In this document: positions 1-8,617 of the stretch, one piece after another | How positions within the stretch are numbered: the stretch's first letter is position 1 | Layout: every line of letters begins with the position of its first letter | Source of the DNA: Bacteroidales bacterium | GTDB taxonomy: Bacteria > Bacteroidota > Bacteroidia > Bacteroidales > VadinHA17 | Assembly: GCA_009877105.1 (NCBI GenBank) | Contig: WXFD01000016.1 | Span: forward strand, 1 to 63,266 | Direction: 5' to 3' | Length of the DNA stretch: 63,266 nucleotides | The notes under the pieces: model-generated | Database searches by the model: none | The model's input: only the letters and a program-made list of their open reading frames with translations | What the model was told of the DNA's origin: nothing | Position numbers and translations under genes: made by a program

Positions 1-640
1 ACCCGTAGCTGCATTATTGAGAACTACCGAGAAGGTGACACTGCCCCCAACGCAGATATCCGGCTCGGGTGCATCCATCGTGCCCCACGACGGGTCGGGG
101 TGGACCGTGACCATAGTCTCCGTACCGTCTGAAAGGTTGCAGCCGCCATATCCCCCCGCATAGTGCGGACGGTAATAATATGTTCCTGGTGTATCGGGTG
201 TATTCGGGCTGGTAACAACCGTGCCTGACCCTCCCGGGCTTGTCGAGCGTATCCACTCTACAGTACCCGTGGCTGCATCATTGAGCACTGCCGAGAAGGT
301 GACGCTGCCGCCAACGCAGATATCCGGCTGGGGTGTATTTATCGTGCCCCACGACGGGTCGGGGTGGACCGTGACCATAGTCTCCGTGCCGTCTGAAAGG
401 TTGCAGCCACCGTAGCCGCCAGTATAGTGAGGACGGTAATAATATGTTCCCGGTGATAAAGGTATGTCTGGGCTGTGGACCACAATGCCTGCCCCACCTG
501 ATGTCTCCGACCGTATCCACTCTACGCTGCCCCCGGCGGAACCGTTAAGCTCGGCTGAAAAAGTGACTTCCCCTTCAAGGCAGATATTTCCCGGGGTTAC
601 TACTATGGCCCCCCATGCCGGATCGGGGTGGACCGTGACT
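1..640 (-). repeat. Tandem in-frame 264-bp (88-residue) repeats
   Basis: The motif GAGAAGGTGAC (+ strand) recurs at 29, 293 and in changed form at 557, an exact 264-bp period. The two copies nearest the edge are very similar at nucleotide level, including long identical stretches around 86-115 and 350-379; the third is more diverged. Each unit encodes an Ig/PKD-like module with the signature YYYRPHY and HPDPSWG. The array runs off the window edge. Confidence 0.9.
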
Positions 641-3447
641 TCAGTACTCACTGTCGAGCCATCATTACAACCTGCAATTTTCGGCGTGAACCTGAACGTA
701 ACTTCAATGGGATTGCCTGAATTGTTAATCAATGTCCCGTTAATGGTATAAGGCAGCTGGGATTTTGCAAGAACAAAGTCTGCCAGGGGGGCGGTACCAC
801 TCAGATTACCGGGATCGGTCGATGTCACCTTTACATCAATACTGAAATCTGAAGGTATTGAATTTACGGTTGAACTGTTAATAACTATATCGGCATTCCC
901 GCCGGTGCAGATCGATGATACGTCATTCCCTACTGTGACAGTTGGAAGCGGTTCTACAACAATTGCCTGGACCTTTTCGGTAAAATTCCCTGCTTCATCT
1001 GTGACTTTCCACGTCCTCAGTATTGTGCCGGCTGTATTGCAATCAGTTATGCCAGAAAGATCATCGCTATGTTCTATCTCCAACAAAGCCTGGGGTGTGC
1101 AATTATCTGATTCACCGAAAACATTACCGGTAATTGCCGGAATAATATTTGAGTCGAAGCTGCAATCTGAAGAACGGCAGACAGTAACTGCCGGTGGTGC
1201 CGCAAACACTGGCTTTTCTTTATCCAAAACAGTAATCTTCTGATAACACGGAAGGCTGGTATTTCCGTTCAGATCAGTGGAAGTCCAGGTGATTGTTGTC
1301 ACTCCCACAGGATATGGATCTGAAAGCAAAAGTCCGTCGCTTCTCGTCCCGGTCACGTAATCTATTCCGCAGTTATCGGTTCCTGTGGCCTGTGCCGGTG
1401 TAAAAGTGTAGCTGCACATTCCCGGGTCACTGTCATGTGTTATGTCAGGGGGGCATATTACTACAGGAATGATATTGTCGGTTACATTGACCGTGAAACT
1501 GCATTGCGATTTATTTCCGGCGGCATCTGTTGCTTCCCAGTTAACTGTTGTAAGACCAATGTTGAATACAACATTATCCAGGCTGCTTCCGCTCCCGCTG
1601 GTGGCACCCGTGAGCGTGTATGCCAGGGAACTGACAGTGCAGTTGTCGCTAGCAGTGGCATCCCAGCCAGTGCCGCTATGAACATATTTACAGTTAGTAT
1701 TTGCCGGAACATTCTGCTGGCCGGAAACTTTGCAGTTAATCAGGGGCATGGTGTTGTCATTCACCGTTACGGTAAATGAGCAAGTACTGGTATTCCCTGA
1801 AGCATCCCGTGCGATATAGTTGACCTGCGTGGTCCCGATAGGAAAAAAATTTCCGGGTAGTTTTGATTTGATCCAGACAATGTTAACTGTCGGGGTACAG
1901 TTATCCGATACCGTGGGCTCGGTCCAGTTCACCCTGGCTCCGCAGCTTCCCGCATCGGCACTTACAGAAATGTCCGCAGGACAGTTCGATATTACCGGGG
2001 GGATGGCATCCCGAACCAAAACTGTAGAATTGCATGTAACAGTATTAAAAGGATCTGCCACAGTCAGTGTAACAATGTTTTCTCCCAGATTGGAGCAACT
2101 GAAGGAGTATTTGTTCAGTGTTTTTACCAATCCGCAATATGAACTGCTTCCGTTGTCGACCATAGGTACGGTAAGGCTTGCATTGCCTGAGGCATCAAGA
2201 TATAGGGTAACGGGTTTACAAACTGCAACGGGATTTGATGCGGTAGGGCCGACTGTGTAGAATGTTGAAGGCGATGACTGGTTATTGAATTCAGTTTTTA
2301 TCCAACCGGCGTCCCTGGCAATATTTTGCACCCTGAGTTCATCGATTATACCATTGAATTTTCCGTCAAAGGTACTTGGGTCATTCCAGGTTTCCCTGCC
2401 GATGGCCGGATTTCCGCTTCCGGTTAATCCTGCAGTCTTATCGGTAACCATTGGCCTATCAAGGCCGCCGTTTACATATGTTCTAATGTAATCTTCAGAA
2501 TTACTGTATACTCCCACAACATAATACCAGGTGGAAGTTGACAGTATAGTACCATCCGGTGCACTCCTGTTAAGGTAAGGATGATTATCTGATGTTCTAA
2601 TTTCAAATTCAACCTTCCCGTCAGTATATATTCCAAGCTTATAGCCGCCACTGATGTTATTTTGATTACTGAATATTTTCTGGTCAATATCGTTTGTTAC
2701 CAGATTTATCCAGGCTGATACTGTAATCGCGTCATTGAAATCAAGAGCATCATTATAATTTACACTGATATATTGGTGCGACGTTCTTATGAAATTCCGT
2801 CCTTCAAGAATTTTTCCTGTGGTACTGGTGCTGCCGAAGTCCGAGGATACCAGGGGAAAGGCAGATGCATTGGCAATCGAGTTATTGAAATGCCATACTG
2901 CTTTATAGTTGCTGCTCCAGGTGGCGGACGATGATGAGTTCGATGATATTGAGGGATTCCCAAAAAAGAGAAAAATATCGGTATTTATTTTGGAAAGCGA
3001 AGGGATCCGGACCCAGGCCGTCAGTCTGCCGCTTATTGGGTCGTAACCTTCAATATCATGATACAGCCGAATCCCCAGGTAAGTTGTGAACCTGATATCA
3101 TAGCCTGAGGCATTTTCCATATATCCGCCATATGAACAGGTTCTCAGATCATTATCCGTAATATCTATGAGAACGGGAAAATTATTATGTGGACCAAACC
3201 CTGATATTTCTATCTGGCTCGCCTGTATGGTGATCTTTTTACAATAGGCATAACCGGCCTGCCATGGGATCTGGGAGTAGGCATCGTTAACTGAACTCAA
3301 TATGAAAAATAAAACACTGAACAGCCAGAGAGATTTCCGGCAATGAAAATATCTTACGGAAAATGAAGATATCCGTCTGAAAGAAGTTATTTCAGGATTC
3401 AGCTTCAAACTGTTAAAATTCAAAAACCCGCTGCCCCGATCTGTCAT
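1..3447 (-). CDS. Giant secreted surface protein: DUF2341, LamG, HYR and tandem Ig-like repeats (C-terminus beyond window)
   Basis: The frame is open from ATG at 3447 through base 1, 1149 codons with no stop, so the 3' end lies outside the window. Residues 40-55 are hydrophobic and fit a signal anchor or late signal peptide; a start further in is possible. Residues about 70-165 resemble DUF2341 (FPVLIDITD near the start, GYDPISG and AWVRIPSL later). Residues about 205-390 read as a LamG/concanavalin-like domain (DFNDAITVSAWI, WYYVVGVY). Residues about 460-810 hold several HYR/Ig-like modules (PIGTTQVNYIARDASGN, DNIIPVVICPPDIT). From about residue 900 there are tandem Ig/PKD-like repeats of 88 residues. 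Seen: domain order and repeats. Known: such architectures are typical of T9SS-exported or adhesive Bacteroidota proteins. Inferred: cell-surface adhesin or matrix protein; the T9SS tail, if any, is outside the window. Confidence 0.85.
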   Translation of the reverse strand, partial: MTDRGSGFLNFNSLKLNPEITSFRRISSFSVRYFHCRKSLWLFSVLFFILSSVNDAYSQIPWQAGYAYCKKITIQASQIEISGFGPHNNFPVLIDITDNDLRTCSYGGYMENASGYDIRFTTYLGIRLYHDIEGYDPISGRLTAWVRIPSLSKINTDIFLFFGNPSISSNSSSSATWSSNYKAVWHFNNSIANASAFPLVSSDFGSTSTTGKILEGRNFIRTSHQYISVNYNDALDFNDAITVSAWINLVTNDIDQKIFSNQNNISGGYKLGIYTDGKVEFEIRTSDNHPYLNRSAPDGTILSTSTWYYVVGVYSNSEDYIRTYVNGGLDRPMVTDKTAGLTGSGNPAIGRETWNDPSTFDGKFNGIIDELRVQNIARDAGWIKTEFNNQSSPSTFYTVGPTASNPVAVCKPVTLYLDASGNASLTVPMVDNGSSSYCGLVKTLNKYSFSCSNLGENIVTLTVADPFNTVTCNSTVLVRDAIPPVISNCPADISVSADAGSCGARVNWTEPTVSDNCTPTVNIVWIKSKLPGNFFPIGTTQVNYIARDASGNTSTCSFTVTVNDNTMPLINCKVSGQQNVPANTNCKYVHSGTGWDATASDNCTVSSLAYTLTGATSGSGSSLDNVVFNIGLTTVNWEATDAAGNKSQCSFTVNVTDNIIPVVICPPDITHDSDPGMCSYTFTPAQATGTDNCGIDYVTGTRSDGLLLSDPYPVGVTTITWTSTDLNGNTSLPCYQKITVLDKEKPVFAAPPAVTVCRSSDCSFDSNIIPAITGNVFGESDNCTPQALLEIEHSDDLSGITDCNTAGTILRTWKVTDEAGNFTEKVQAIVVEPLPTVTVGNDVSSICTGGNADIVINSSTVNSIPSDFSIDVKVTSTDPGNLSGTAPLADFVLAKSQLPYTINGTLINNSGNPIEVTFRFTPKIAGCNDGSTVSTEVTVHPDPAWGAIVVTPGNICLEGEVTFSAELNGSAGGSVEWIRSETSGGAGIVVHSPDIPLSPGTYYYRPHYTGGYGGCNLSDGTETMVTVHPDPSWGTINTPQPDICVGGSVTFSAVLNDAATGTVEWIRSTSPGGSGTVVTSPNTPDTPGTYYYRPHYAGGYGGCNLSDGTETMVTVHPDPSWGTMDAPEPDICVGGSVTFSVVLNNAATG

Positions 3448-3745
3448 CCAGGTGGTATCATTTTACCATCAAATGATCAGATTACGCCGTTACAGCAACT
3501 TTATAAACGGACTTTTCCGGAATTTGTTATCAACAGGATGTTAACAGGCTGTATTGAATTTTAGAAATTATTCCGGAAGGGGCTAAATCCTGAAATATAG
3601 AAAGTAATGAGCCGGGAGACAGAAAGAAAAATCCTGAGTGATTTTTAGTGTTAATATATTAACAGAACAGCCGGATGCTTTTAAGCTCCGGCCATTATCA
3701 TAATGATACCGAATGATACCCGGGAGTGGATTGGCAGTTCCCGTC

Positions 3746-4795
3746 CTATATCACCAGCATGGCGTCACCATAGGTGCCAAACCTGTATTTTTCCTTAACA
3801 GCTGTTTTATATGCCTCAAAAAGCAGATCATAACCTGCGAAAGCTGCAACCATCATCAGGAGGGTGGAGTATGGCAGGTGGAAGTTGCTTATGAACATAT
3901 CGGGAACTTTGAATTCATAGGGAGGAAAGATGAACTTGTTGGTCCATCCGTCGAATGGTTTGAGGTATCCGTTTGTTGAAACGGAGCTTTCAAGAGTTCT
4001 GACAACTGTGGTCCCCACTGCACATATTTTGTATTTGTTGTCTTTAGCCTTATTGACAATATCAGCTGCCTCCTCGGTAATCCGGATCCTTTCTGAATCA
4101 ACCTTGTGTTTGGTAAGGTCTTCAACATCCACGCTCCGGAAATTTCCAAGTCCAACATGCAGGGTTATCTCCGCGAATTCCACGCCTATGATCTCCAGCT
4201 TCTTCAGCAGTTCCCTGCTGAAATGCAGGCCGGCCGTTGGGGCGGCAACGGCGCCTTCATGTTTTGCAAAGATCGTCTGATAACGTTCACTGTCTTCAGG
4301 TTCCACCGGCCGGTTAATAAATTTGGGAAGCGGAGTTTCGCCCAGGCTGTAAAGAGTCTGTTTGAATTCCTCATAGGTTCCGTCGAACAGGAAGCGGAGT
4401 GTCCTTCCCCTGGAAGTTGTATTATCTATAACTTCAGCAACCAGGAGATCGTCTTCACCAAAGTACAGCTTATTCCCTATCCTGATTTTTCGGGCAGGAT
4501 CGACCAGCACATCCCACAGCCGCTGATCCCTGTTGAGCTCCCTTAAAAGAAACACTTCTATCTCGGCTCCTGTTTTCTCCTTGTTGCCGTACAGCCGTGC
4601 CGGAAAAACTTTCGTATTGTTGAAAACCAGAACGTCATGCTCATTAAAATACTCCGTAATTTCCTTAAACACCCTGTGTTCCAGCGCTCCCGTTTTCCTG
4701 TTTACAACCAGCAACCTTGATTCATCGCGGTTCCCGGCGGGATAAAGTGCAATCAGTTCCGGCGGCAGAGTGTACCTGAATTGTGACAATTTCAT
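3746..4795 (-). CDS. queA: S-adenosylmethionine:tRNA ribosyltransferase-isomerase (QueA)
   Basis: 349 residues, the usual length of QueA. It transfers and isomerises the ribosyl moiety of SAM to 7-aminomethyl-7-deazaguanine in tRNA, making epoxyqueuosine. Motifs seen: N-terminal [10 protein letters not shown] and RDESRLLVV, the [12 protein letters not shown] segment, PTAGLHFS, and HVGLGNFR, all characteristic of the family. It is the last gene of the minus-strand run ilvE–ftsX–DUF3098–uppP–truB–queA, 51 bp after truB. A weak hairpin without a T-run lies downstream near 3668-3693. Cytosolic enzyme; identification is confident from motifs and length. Confidence 0.95.
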   Translation of the reverse strand: MKLSQFRYTLPPELIALYPAGNRDESRLLVVNRKTGALEHRVFKEITEYFNEHDVLVFNNTKVFPARLYGNKEKTGAEIEVFLLRELNRDQRLWDVLVDPARKIRIGNKLYFGEDDLLVAEVIDNTTSRGRTLRFLFDGTYEEFKQTLYSLGETPLPKFINRPVEPEDSERYQTIFAKHEGAVAAPTAGLHFSRELLKKLEIIGVEFAEITLHVGLGNFRSVDVEDLTKHKVDSERIRITEEAADIVNKAKDNKYKICAVGTTVVRTLESSVSTNGYLKPFDGWTNKFIFPPYEFKVPDMFISNFHLPYSTLLMMVAAFAGYDLLFEAYKTAVKEKYRFGTYGDAMLVI

Positions 4796-4846
4796 AATAA
4801 GACAATTTATATTTTGAATTTAGGAATTCCTTTATACGAAGAATTT

Positions 4847-5557
4847 TCATGTTTGTTTCAAATCTTCCAGAAAATTTTTAAAACTTTCCAGTGAATATGC
4901 ACTTTCAAGTTTGAATTCACCTATCGAAGTTCTGACAAGTGATGACAGGTATGCTCCGCTTTCAAGCGCCATGCCAAGATCTCTTGCAAAAGCCCGGACA
5001 TATGTTCCCTTGCTGCAGACCAGCCTGATTTTTGCAATCGGAATGCTGAACGAGAGCAGTTCCAGTTCCCTGAATATAACTTTCACCGGGGCAAGTTCCT
5101 TTTTCAGGCCCTTTCGTGCATACTCATAGGCTCTTTTTCCTTCGATCATTTTTGCTGAATGCATCGGAGGGATCTGGTCCTGTTCGCCGATGAACTCCTC
5201 CAGCTTATCACGGACAAATGCTTCAGTAATATGATCAACCCTGAATCTTTCAATTATCTCAGTCTCAAGATCAAAGGAAGGTGTGGATGCCCCGAGGCAC
5301 AGTTCGGCAATATACTCCTTGTCGAGATCACGGTATTGTTCAATTTTCCTTGTGGCCTTTCCGGTGCAAATAATCATCAGTCCCGATGCAAGCGGATCAA
5401 GTGTTCCGGCATGTCCCGCCTTGACATTTTTCAGGCCAAGGATACTTCTGATCATTATCCTGACCTTGTTTACCAGATCAAATGCTGTCCAGTAAAGGGG
5501 CTTGTCAAACAAAAAAACCATTCCTTCCTCAACAGCAGATACCTTTTCATAATCCAT
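4847..5557 (-). CDS. truB: tRNA pseudouridine(55) synthase TruB
   Basis: 236 residues, short for TruB and so lacking an extended C-terminal PUA domain. It converts U55 of the tRNA T-loop to pseudouridine. The catalytic motif is visible as GHAGTLDPLASGL with the nucleophilic Asp at residue 54; CSKGTYVRAFARDLG is the conserved downstream motif. Its start overlaps the end of uppP by 11 bp, suggesting translational coupling. The arrangement uppP–truB–queA is common in Bacteroidota, though the linkage between lipid carrier recycling and tRNA modification is positional rather than functional. Confidence 0.95.
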   Translation of the reverse strand: MDYEKVSAVEEGMVFLFDKPLYWTAFDLVNKVRIMIRSILGLKNVKAGHAGTLDPLASGLMIICTGKATRKIEQYRDLDKEYIAELCLGASTPSFDLETEIIERFRVDHITEAFVRDKLEEFIGEQDQIPPMHSAKMIEGKRAYEYARKGLKKELAPVKVIFRELELLSFSIPIAKIRLVCSKGTYVRAFARDLGMALESGAYLSSLVRTSIGEFKLESAYSLESFKNFLEDLKQT

Positions 5558-6338
5558 TCATCCCGAGTATAAAGGAAAAAATGCCTGCAGCCACACAATA
5601 CAGGCCGAACCATGCCAGGTTACCCCTGCGCACAAGGTTAATCATCCATCTGCAGGCAATATAGCCTGATATGAATGCGGTGATGAACCCGGCGCTTATA
5701 ACAGCGAATGAAGTACCTTCATTCAGCAGGTCGCCTGAACCAATTTCAAGAATATTGGCTCCTATAACCGGTACAAGGACCATCAGGAACGAAAACCTGG
5801 CAATTTCCGATTTCCTGTTCCCCAGCATCATTCCCGTTGCAATCGTGGCTCCTGACCTGGATATTGCAGGAAGGACGGCAAAAGCCTGTGCAATACCAAT
5901 AATAAAGGAATCAATATATGTTAAATCCCTTTCCTTTGGTTTTATTACCCGTGTCATGAAAAGCAACAAAGCTGTAATGAGGAAAAAGCTTCCAAGCATC
6001 GTCATGTTTCCCGTAAAATATTCCTTGACAGTGTCTCTCATGAACAGTCCGACTATTCCTACAGGTATCATTGAGATCAGAAGTTTCAGGGCATATTTCG
6101 TTTCCTCGTTCATTGTGAATTTCATTACACCCCTGAACAGGCCGAGCAACTCTTTCCACAAAACAAAAACCGTGCTCAGAACAGTTGCCCCGTGCACTGC
6201 GACCGAGAAATAGAAATTTGATTCATGATCGATACCGAAAAGATATTTTCCGAGTTCAAGATGTCCCGAACTGCTTACAGGCAAAAACTCGGTCAGTCCC
6301 TGTATCAGTCCCAGGATGATGGCTTCCAGAAGATTCAT
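5547..6338 (-). CDS. uppP: Undecaprenyl-diphosphatase UppP (BacA)
   Basis: 263 residues, strongly hydrophobic with about eight membrane segments. It dephosphorylates undecaprenyl pyrophosphate to recycle the lipid carrier for peptidoglycan and O-antigen synthesis. The two family signatures are present: GLTEFLPVSSSGHL at residues 14-27 and PAISRSGATIATG in the second half. Length matches the family. It sits between DUF3098 (21 bp upstream) and truB (11-bp overlap) and is probably cotranscribed with them. Confidence 0.95.
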   Translation of the reverse strand: MNLLEAIILGLIQGLTEFLPVSSSGHLELGKYLFGIDHESNFYFSVAVHGATVLSTVFVLWKELLGLFRGVMKFTMNEETKYALKLLISMIPVGIVGLFMRDTVKEYFTGNMTMLGSFFLITALLLFMTRVIKPKERDLTYIDSFIIGIAQAFAVLPAISRSGATIATGMMLGNRKSEIARFSFLMVLVPVIGANILEIGSGDLLNEGTSFAVISAGFITAFISGYIACRWMINLVRRGNLAWFGLYCVAAGIFSFILGMNGL

Positions 6339-6359
6339 GTTTAGAAGAATGTGGTGATT

Positions 6360-6617
6360 TTACTTTGCGGGATCTTTGGGTTTTTTCATAATGGCCCAGA
6401 TTTCGAAAACAAATCCCGCCAAAACTATGATGGGTGCAAGTGTTATCCTCCTGAAGCTGAATATCCTTTCATCGAAAACATTGGGATCTTCCGATCTGCC
6501 CCCGAGCATCAGCAGGAAGCCCGCCACGATAATGACAAATCCGATTGCCAGGAGCTTGTAATTCTCCCTGCCAAGAGCAAAATTTTGTTTTTCCTTATCG
6601 TCAGTTTTAAGTGCCAT
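6360..6617 (-). CDS. DUF3098 small membrane protein
   Basis: 85 residues with two hydrophobic segments (about residues 22-40 and 58-78) separated by a polar loop; the N-terminus is charged and cytosolic. The sequence fits the Bacteroidota DUF3098 family, which is typically found next to ftsX and uppP, as here (12 bp after ftsX, 21 bp before uppP). Function is unknown; the fixed neighbourhood suggests a role in cell envelope or division, but that is inference. Confidence 0.85.
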   Translation of the reverse strand: MALKTDDKEKQNFALGRENYKLLAIGFVIIVAGFLLMLGGRSEDPNVFDERIFSFRRITLAPIIVLAGFVFEIWAIMKKPKDPAK

Positions 6618-6629
6618 GATTCACATGAT

Positions 6630-7511
6630 TCAATTATATAACTTATCTTCAGAAATATCAAGATACCTGTCAACCGATAAAAAGGTTGAAACAAGATTGA
6701 TCAATATGCCAAGAATTACCAGGGCAACACAGAGGATGACAAGAAGCCTGATGCTATGGAAATAGAACATCATATAAAACTTTTTCTCAATGAGATACAG
6801 TAAACCCATAAGTAATGTCATCGCTATCAGGGCTGCAATTATTCCATGATAAACACTTCTGACGAGGAAAGGTTTTCTTATGAACGACCTGGTTGCTCCC
6901 ACAAGTTCCATGGTTCTTATCAGAAACCTCTTTGAATAAATTGCAAGCCTTATTGTGTTGTTTATTATGGTTACTGCAATAAGAAAAAGGAAGGCGCTGA
7001 TAACAAGGAGAAAGAGGCTCACCTTTCTTACGTTCTCATTAATGAGGAAAAGGAGCGACTCCTCATAATATATCTCCTTGACAAACGGATATTCAAGCAC
7101 ATATTTCTCAATCCGGGCAACGCTGTCGGGGCTTGTGTACCCTGCAAAAAGGTAAACGTCTATTGTGGGTGGCAGCGGGTTATCCCCAAGAAAACTTATG
7201 AAATCCTCTCCCAGGTCTTCTTTCATCTTGGCTGCAGCCTCATCCTTTGATACATAGACGGTTGATTTTACATAAGGTTTTGCATCCAGATCCTTTTGAA
7301 GCATTCTTATGTCTGCTTCCCTGGCTTCATCATCAAGCATAACCGAAAATGACAGGCTTTCCCTGAAATAATCCGACAATTCCTTTGCATTGATAAGGAC
7401 GAGGCCAAGTATCCCAAGGAGGAACAGGACCAATGAAACACTAATCACCAGTGTCAGGTATGACCCTCTTAATTTTGCCCTTGCAAGTCCTGATTCCTTT
7501 TTCTTCACCAC
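6630..7511 (-). CDS. ftsX: Cell division permease-like protein FtsX
   Basis: 293 residues. A first membrane segment at about 22-44 follows a basic N-terminus; a periplasmic domain of about 120 residues comes next, then three more membrane segments. This is the FtsX topology. FtsX works with the ATPase FtsE to activate septal peptidoglycan hydrolases. The LVGATRSFIRKPFLVRS segment matches the conserved cytoplasmic loop. No ftsE is seen in the window. The gene lies 6 bp after ilvE and heads the envelope/tRNA gene run. Confidence 0.93.
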   Translation of the reverse strand: MVKKKESGLARAKLRGSYLTLVISVSLVLFLLGILGLVLINAKELSDYFRESLSFSVMLDDEAREADIRMLQKDLDAKPYVKSTVYVSKDEAAAKMKEDLGEDFISFLGDNPLPPTIDVYLFAGYTSPDSVARIEKYVLEYPFVKEIYYEESLLFLINENVRKVSLFLLVISAFLFLIAVTIINNTIRLAIYSKRFLIRTMELVGATRSFIRKPFLVRSVYHGIIAALIAMTLLMGLLYLIEKKFYMMFYFHSIRLLVILCVALVILGILINLVSTFLSVDRYLDISEDKLYN

Positions 7512-7517
7512 TGCTCC

Positions 7518-8537
7518 CTATTCAACAACAGAAATCCAACCAAACTCATCATCTGCATCTCCGAACTGGATCGCGGTAAGTTTATTGTAAAGCTTCAGTG
7601 TAACCGGTCCGGGATTACCATCCCTGCAATATTCATAGGTAATATTCCTTTCGGGGTCAAAAATCTTACCAATAGGACTGATCACGGCGGCAGTACCGCA
7701 GGCCCCTGCTTCGGAAAATTCTGCCAGTTCTTCAACGGGTATCTGTCTCCGTTCAGTCTTTATTCCGAGGTTCTGGGCCAGCTCAATCAGGCTCATGTTT
7801 GTTATTGACTTCAGAATTGATTCTGACTTCGGGGTAACGTATGTATTGTCCCTGATTCCAAAAAAATTAGCAGGGCCGCATTCGTCAATATATTTTTTTT
7901 CTTTTGCATCAAGAAATATTGTACTTGCATATCCTTTTTCCTTTGCGTCCATACCTGCTCTAAGGCTTGCCGCATAGTTGCCTCCAACCTTAAAAGTACC
8001 GGTGCCCTTGGGTGCAGCACGGTCATAATCCCTGCAGATCAGCATGTCGACCGGCCTGATCCCGCCTTTGAAATAGGGGCCCACCGGTGTAACAAACACT
8101 ATAAAAACGTACTCCGCCGATGGCCTGACGCCCACTTCGGCTCCGCTCCCCAGAAGAAGCGGTCTTATATACAGGGTTGCACCCGTCCCGTATGGGGGAA
8201 TGAATCTCCTGTTCAACTGAACAATCCTGAAAACAGCTTCCCTGAACTTTTCAACCGGAAAGGCTTCCATTTTGATCCCCTCTGCAGAATAAGCCAGTCT
8301 CCTGGCATTCTCTTCCCAGCGGAACAGCCTTATCCTGCCGTCCTTACCCATGTAAGCCTTGAGCCCCTCAAAGGCTTCCTGGCCGTAATGCAGGGCTGTT
8401 GCAGCAATATGAATATCAATGTATTCAGAATCCGAAACAATCAGTTCACCCCACTTGCCGTCCTTGTAGAAACAACGGATATTATAATCAGTCTTGATGT
8501 AGCCGAATGAAAGGTTTTTCCAGTCTAAATTCTCCAT
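7518..8537 (-). CDS. ilvE: Branched-chain amino acid aminotransferase (IlvE type)
   Basis: 339 residues from ATG at 8537 (MENLDWKNLSFGY). An upstream in-frame ATG at 8588 would add 17 residues, but a TACTTTTG -7 box sits at 8573-8566, so that start would lie upstream of the promoter and is rejected. Fold-type IV PLP enzyme that transaminates Leu, Ile and Val with 2-oxoglutarate. Motifs: EAFEGLKAYMGKDG, RPLLLGSGAEVGVRPS, and the PLP lysine in GTFKVGGNYAAS; EAGACGTAAVISPIG near the C-terminus. Only 6 bp separate it from ftsX, so readthrough is likely. Cytosolic. Confidence 0.93.
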   Translation of the reverse strand: MENLDWKNLSFGYIKTDYNIRCFYKDGKWGELIVSDSEYIDIHIAATALHYGQEAFEGLKAYMGKDGRIRLFRWEENARRLAYSAEGIKMEAFPVEKFREAVFRIVQLNRRFIPPYGTGATLYIRPLLLGSGAEVGVRPSAEYVFIVFVTPVGPYFKGGIRPVDMLICRDYDRAAPKGTGTFKVGGNYAASLRAGMDAKEKGYASTIFLDAKEKKYIDECGPANFFGIRDNTYVTPKSESILKSITNMSLIELAQNLGIKTERRQIPVEELAEFSEAGACGTAAVISPIGKIFDPERNITYEYCRDGNPGPVTLKLYNKLTAIQFGDADDEFGWISVVE

Positions 8538-8565
8538 AACCCCGTAAATTATTAAAAATTCATTG

Positions 8566-8573
8566 CAAAAGTA
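8566..8573 (-). promoter_or_regulatory. -7 box TACTTTTG for ilvE
   Basis: Perfect match to the Bacteroidota -7 consensus TAnnTTTG on the minus strand. It lies 29 bp upstream of the ilvE start chosen here. No TTG is found at the ideal -33 spacing, so the match rests on the -7 box and its position. Confidence 0.5.
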
Positions 8574-8617
8574 CATCTTTAATGACAAATTGCGGCAGAA
8601 TCAATGCCCAAATTGTT

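Noticed and set aside
14..520. Short minus-strand frames in the tandem-repeat region
   Set aside because: They are out of frame with the 1149-codon open frame of the surface protein.
3668..3693. Hairpin downstream of queA
   Set aside because: GCCGGA/TCCGGC stem is good but no T-run follows, so a terminator call is not supported.
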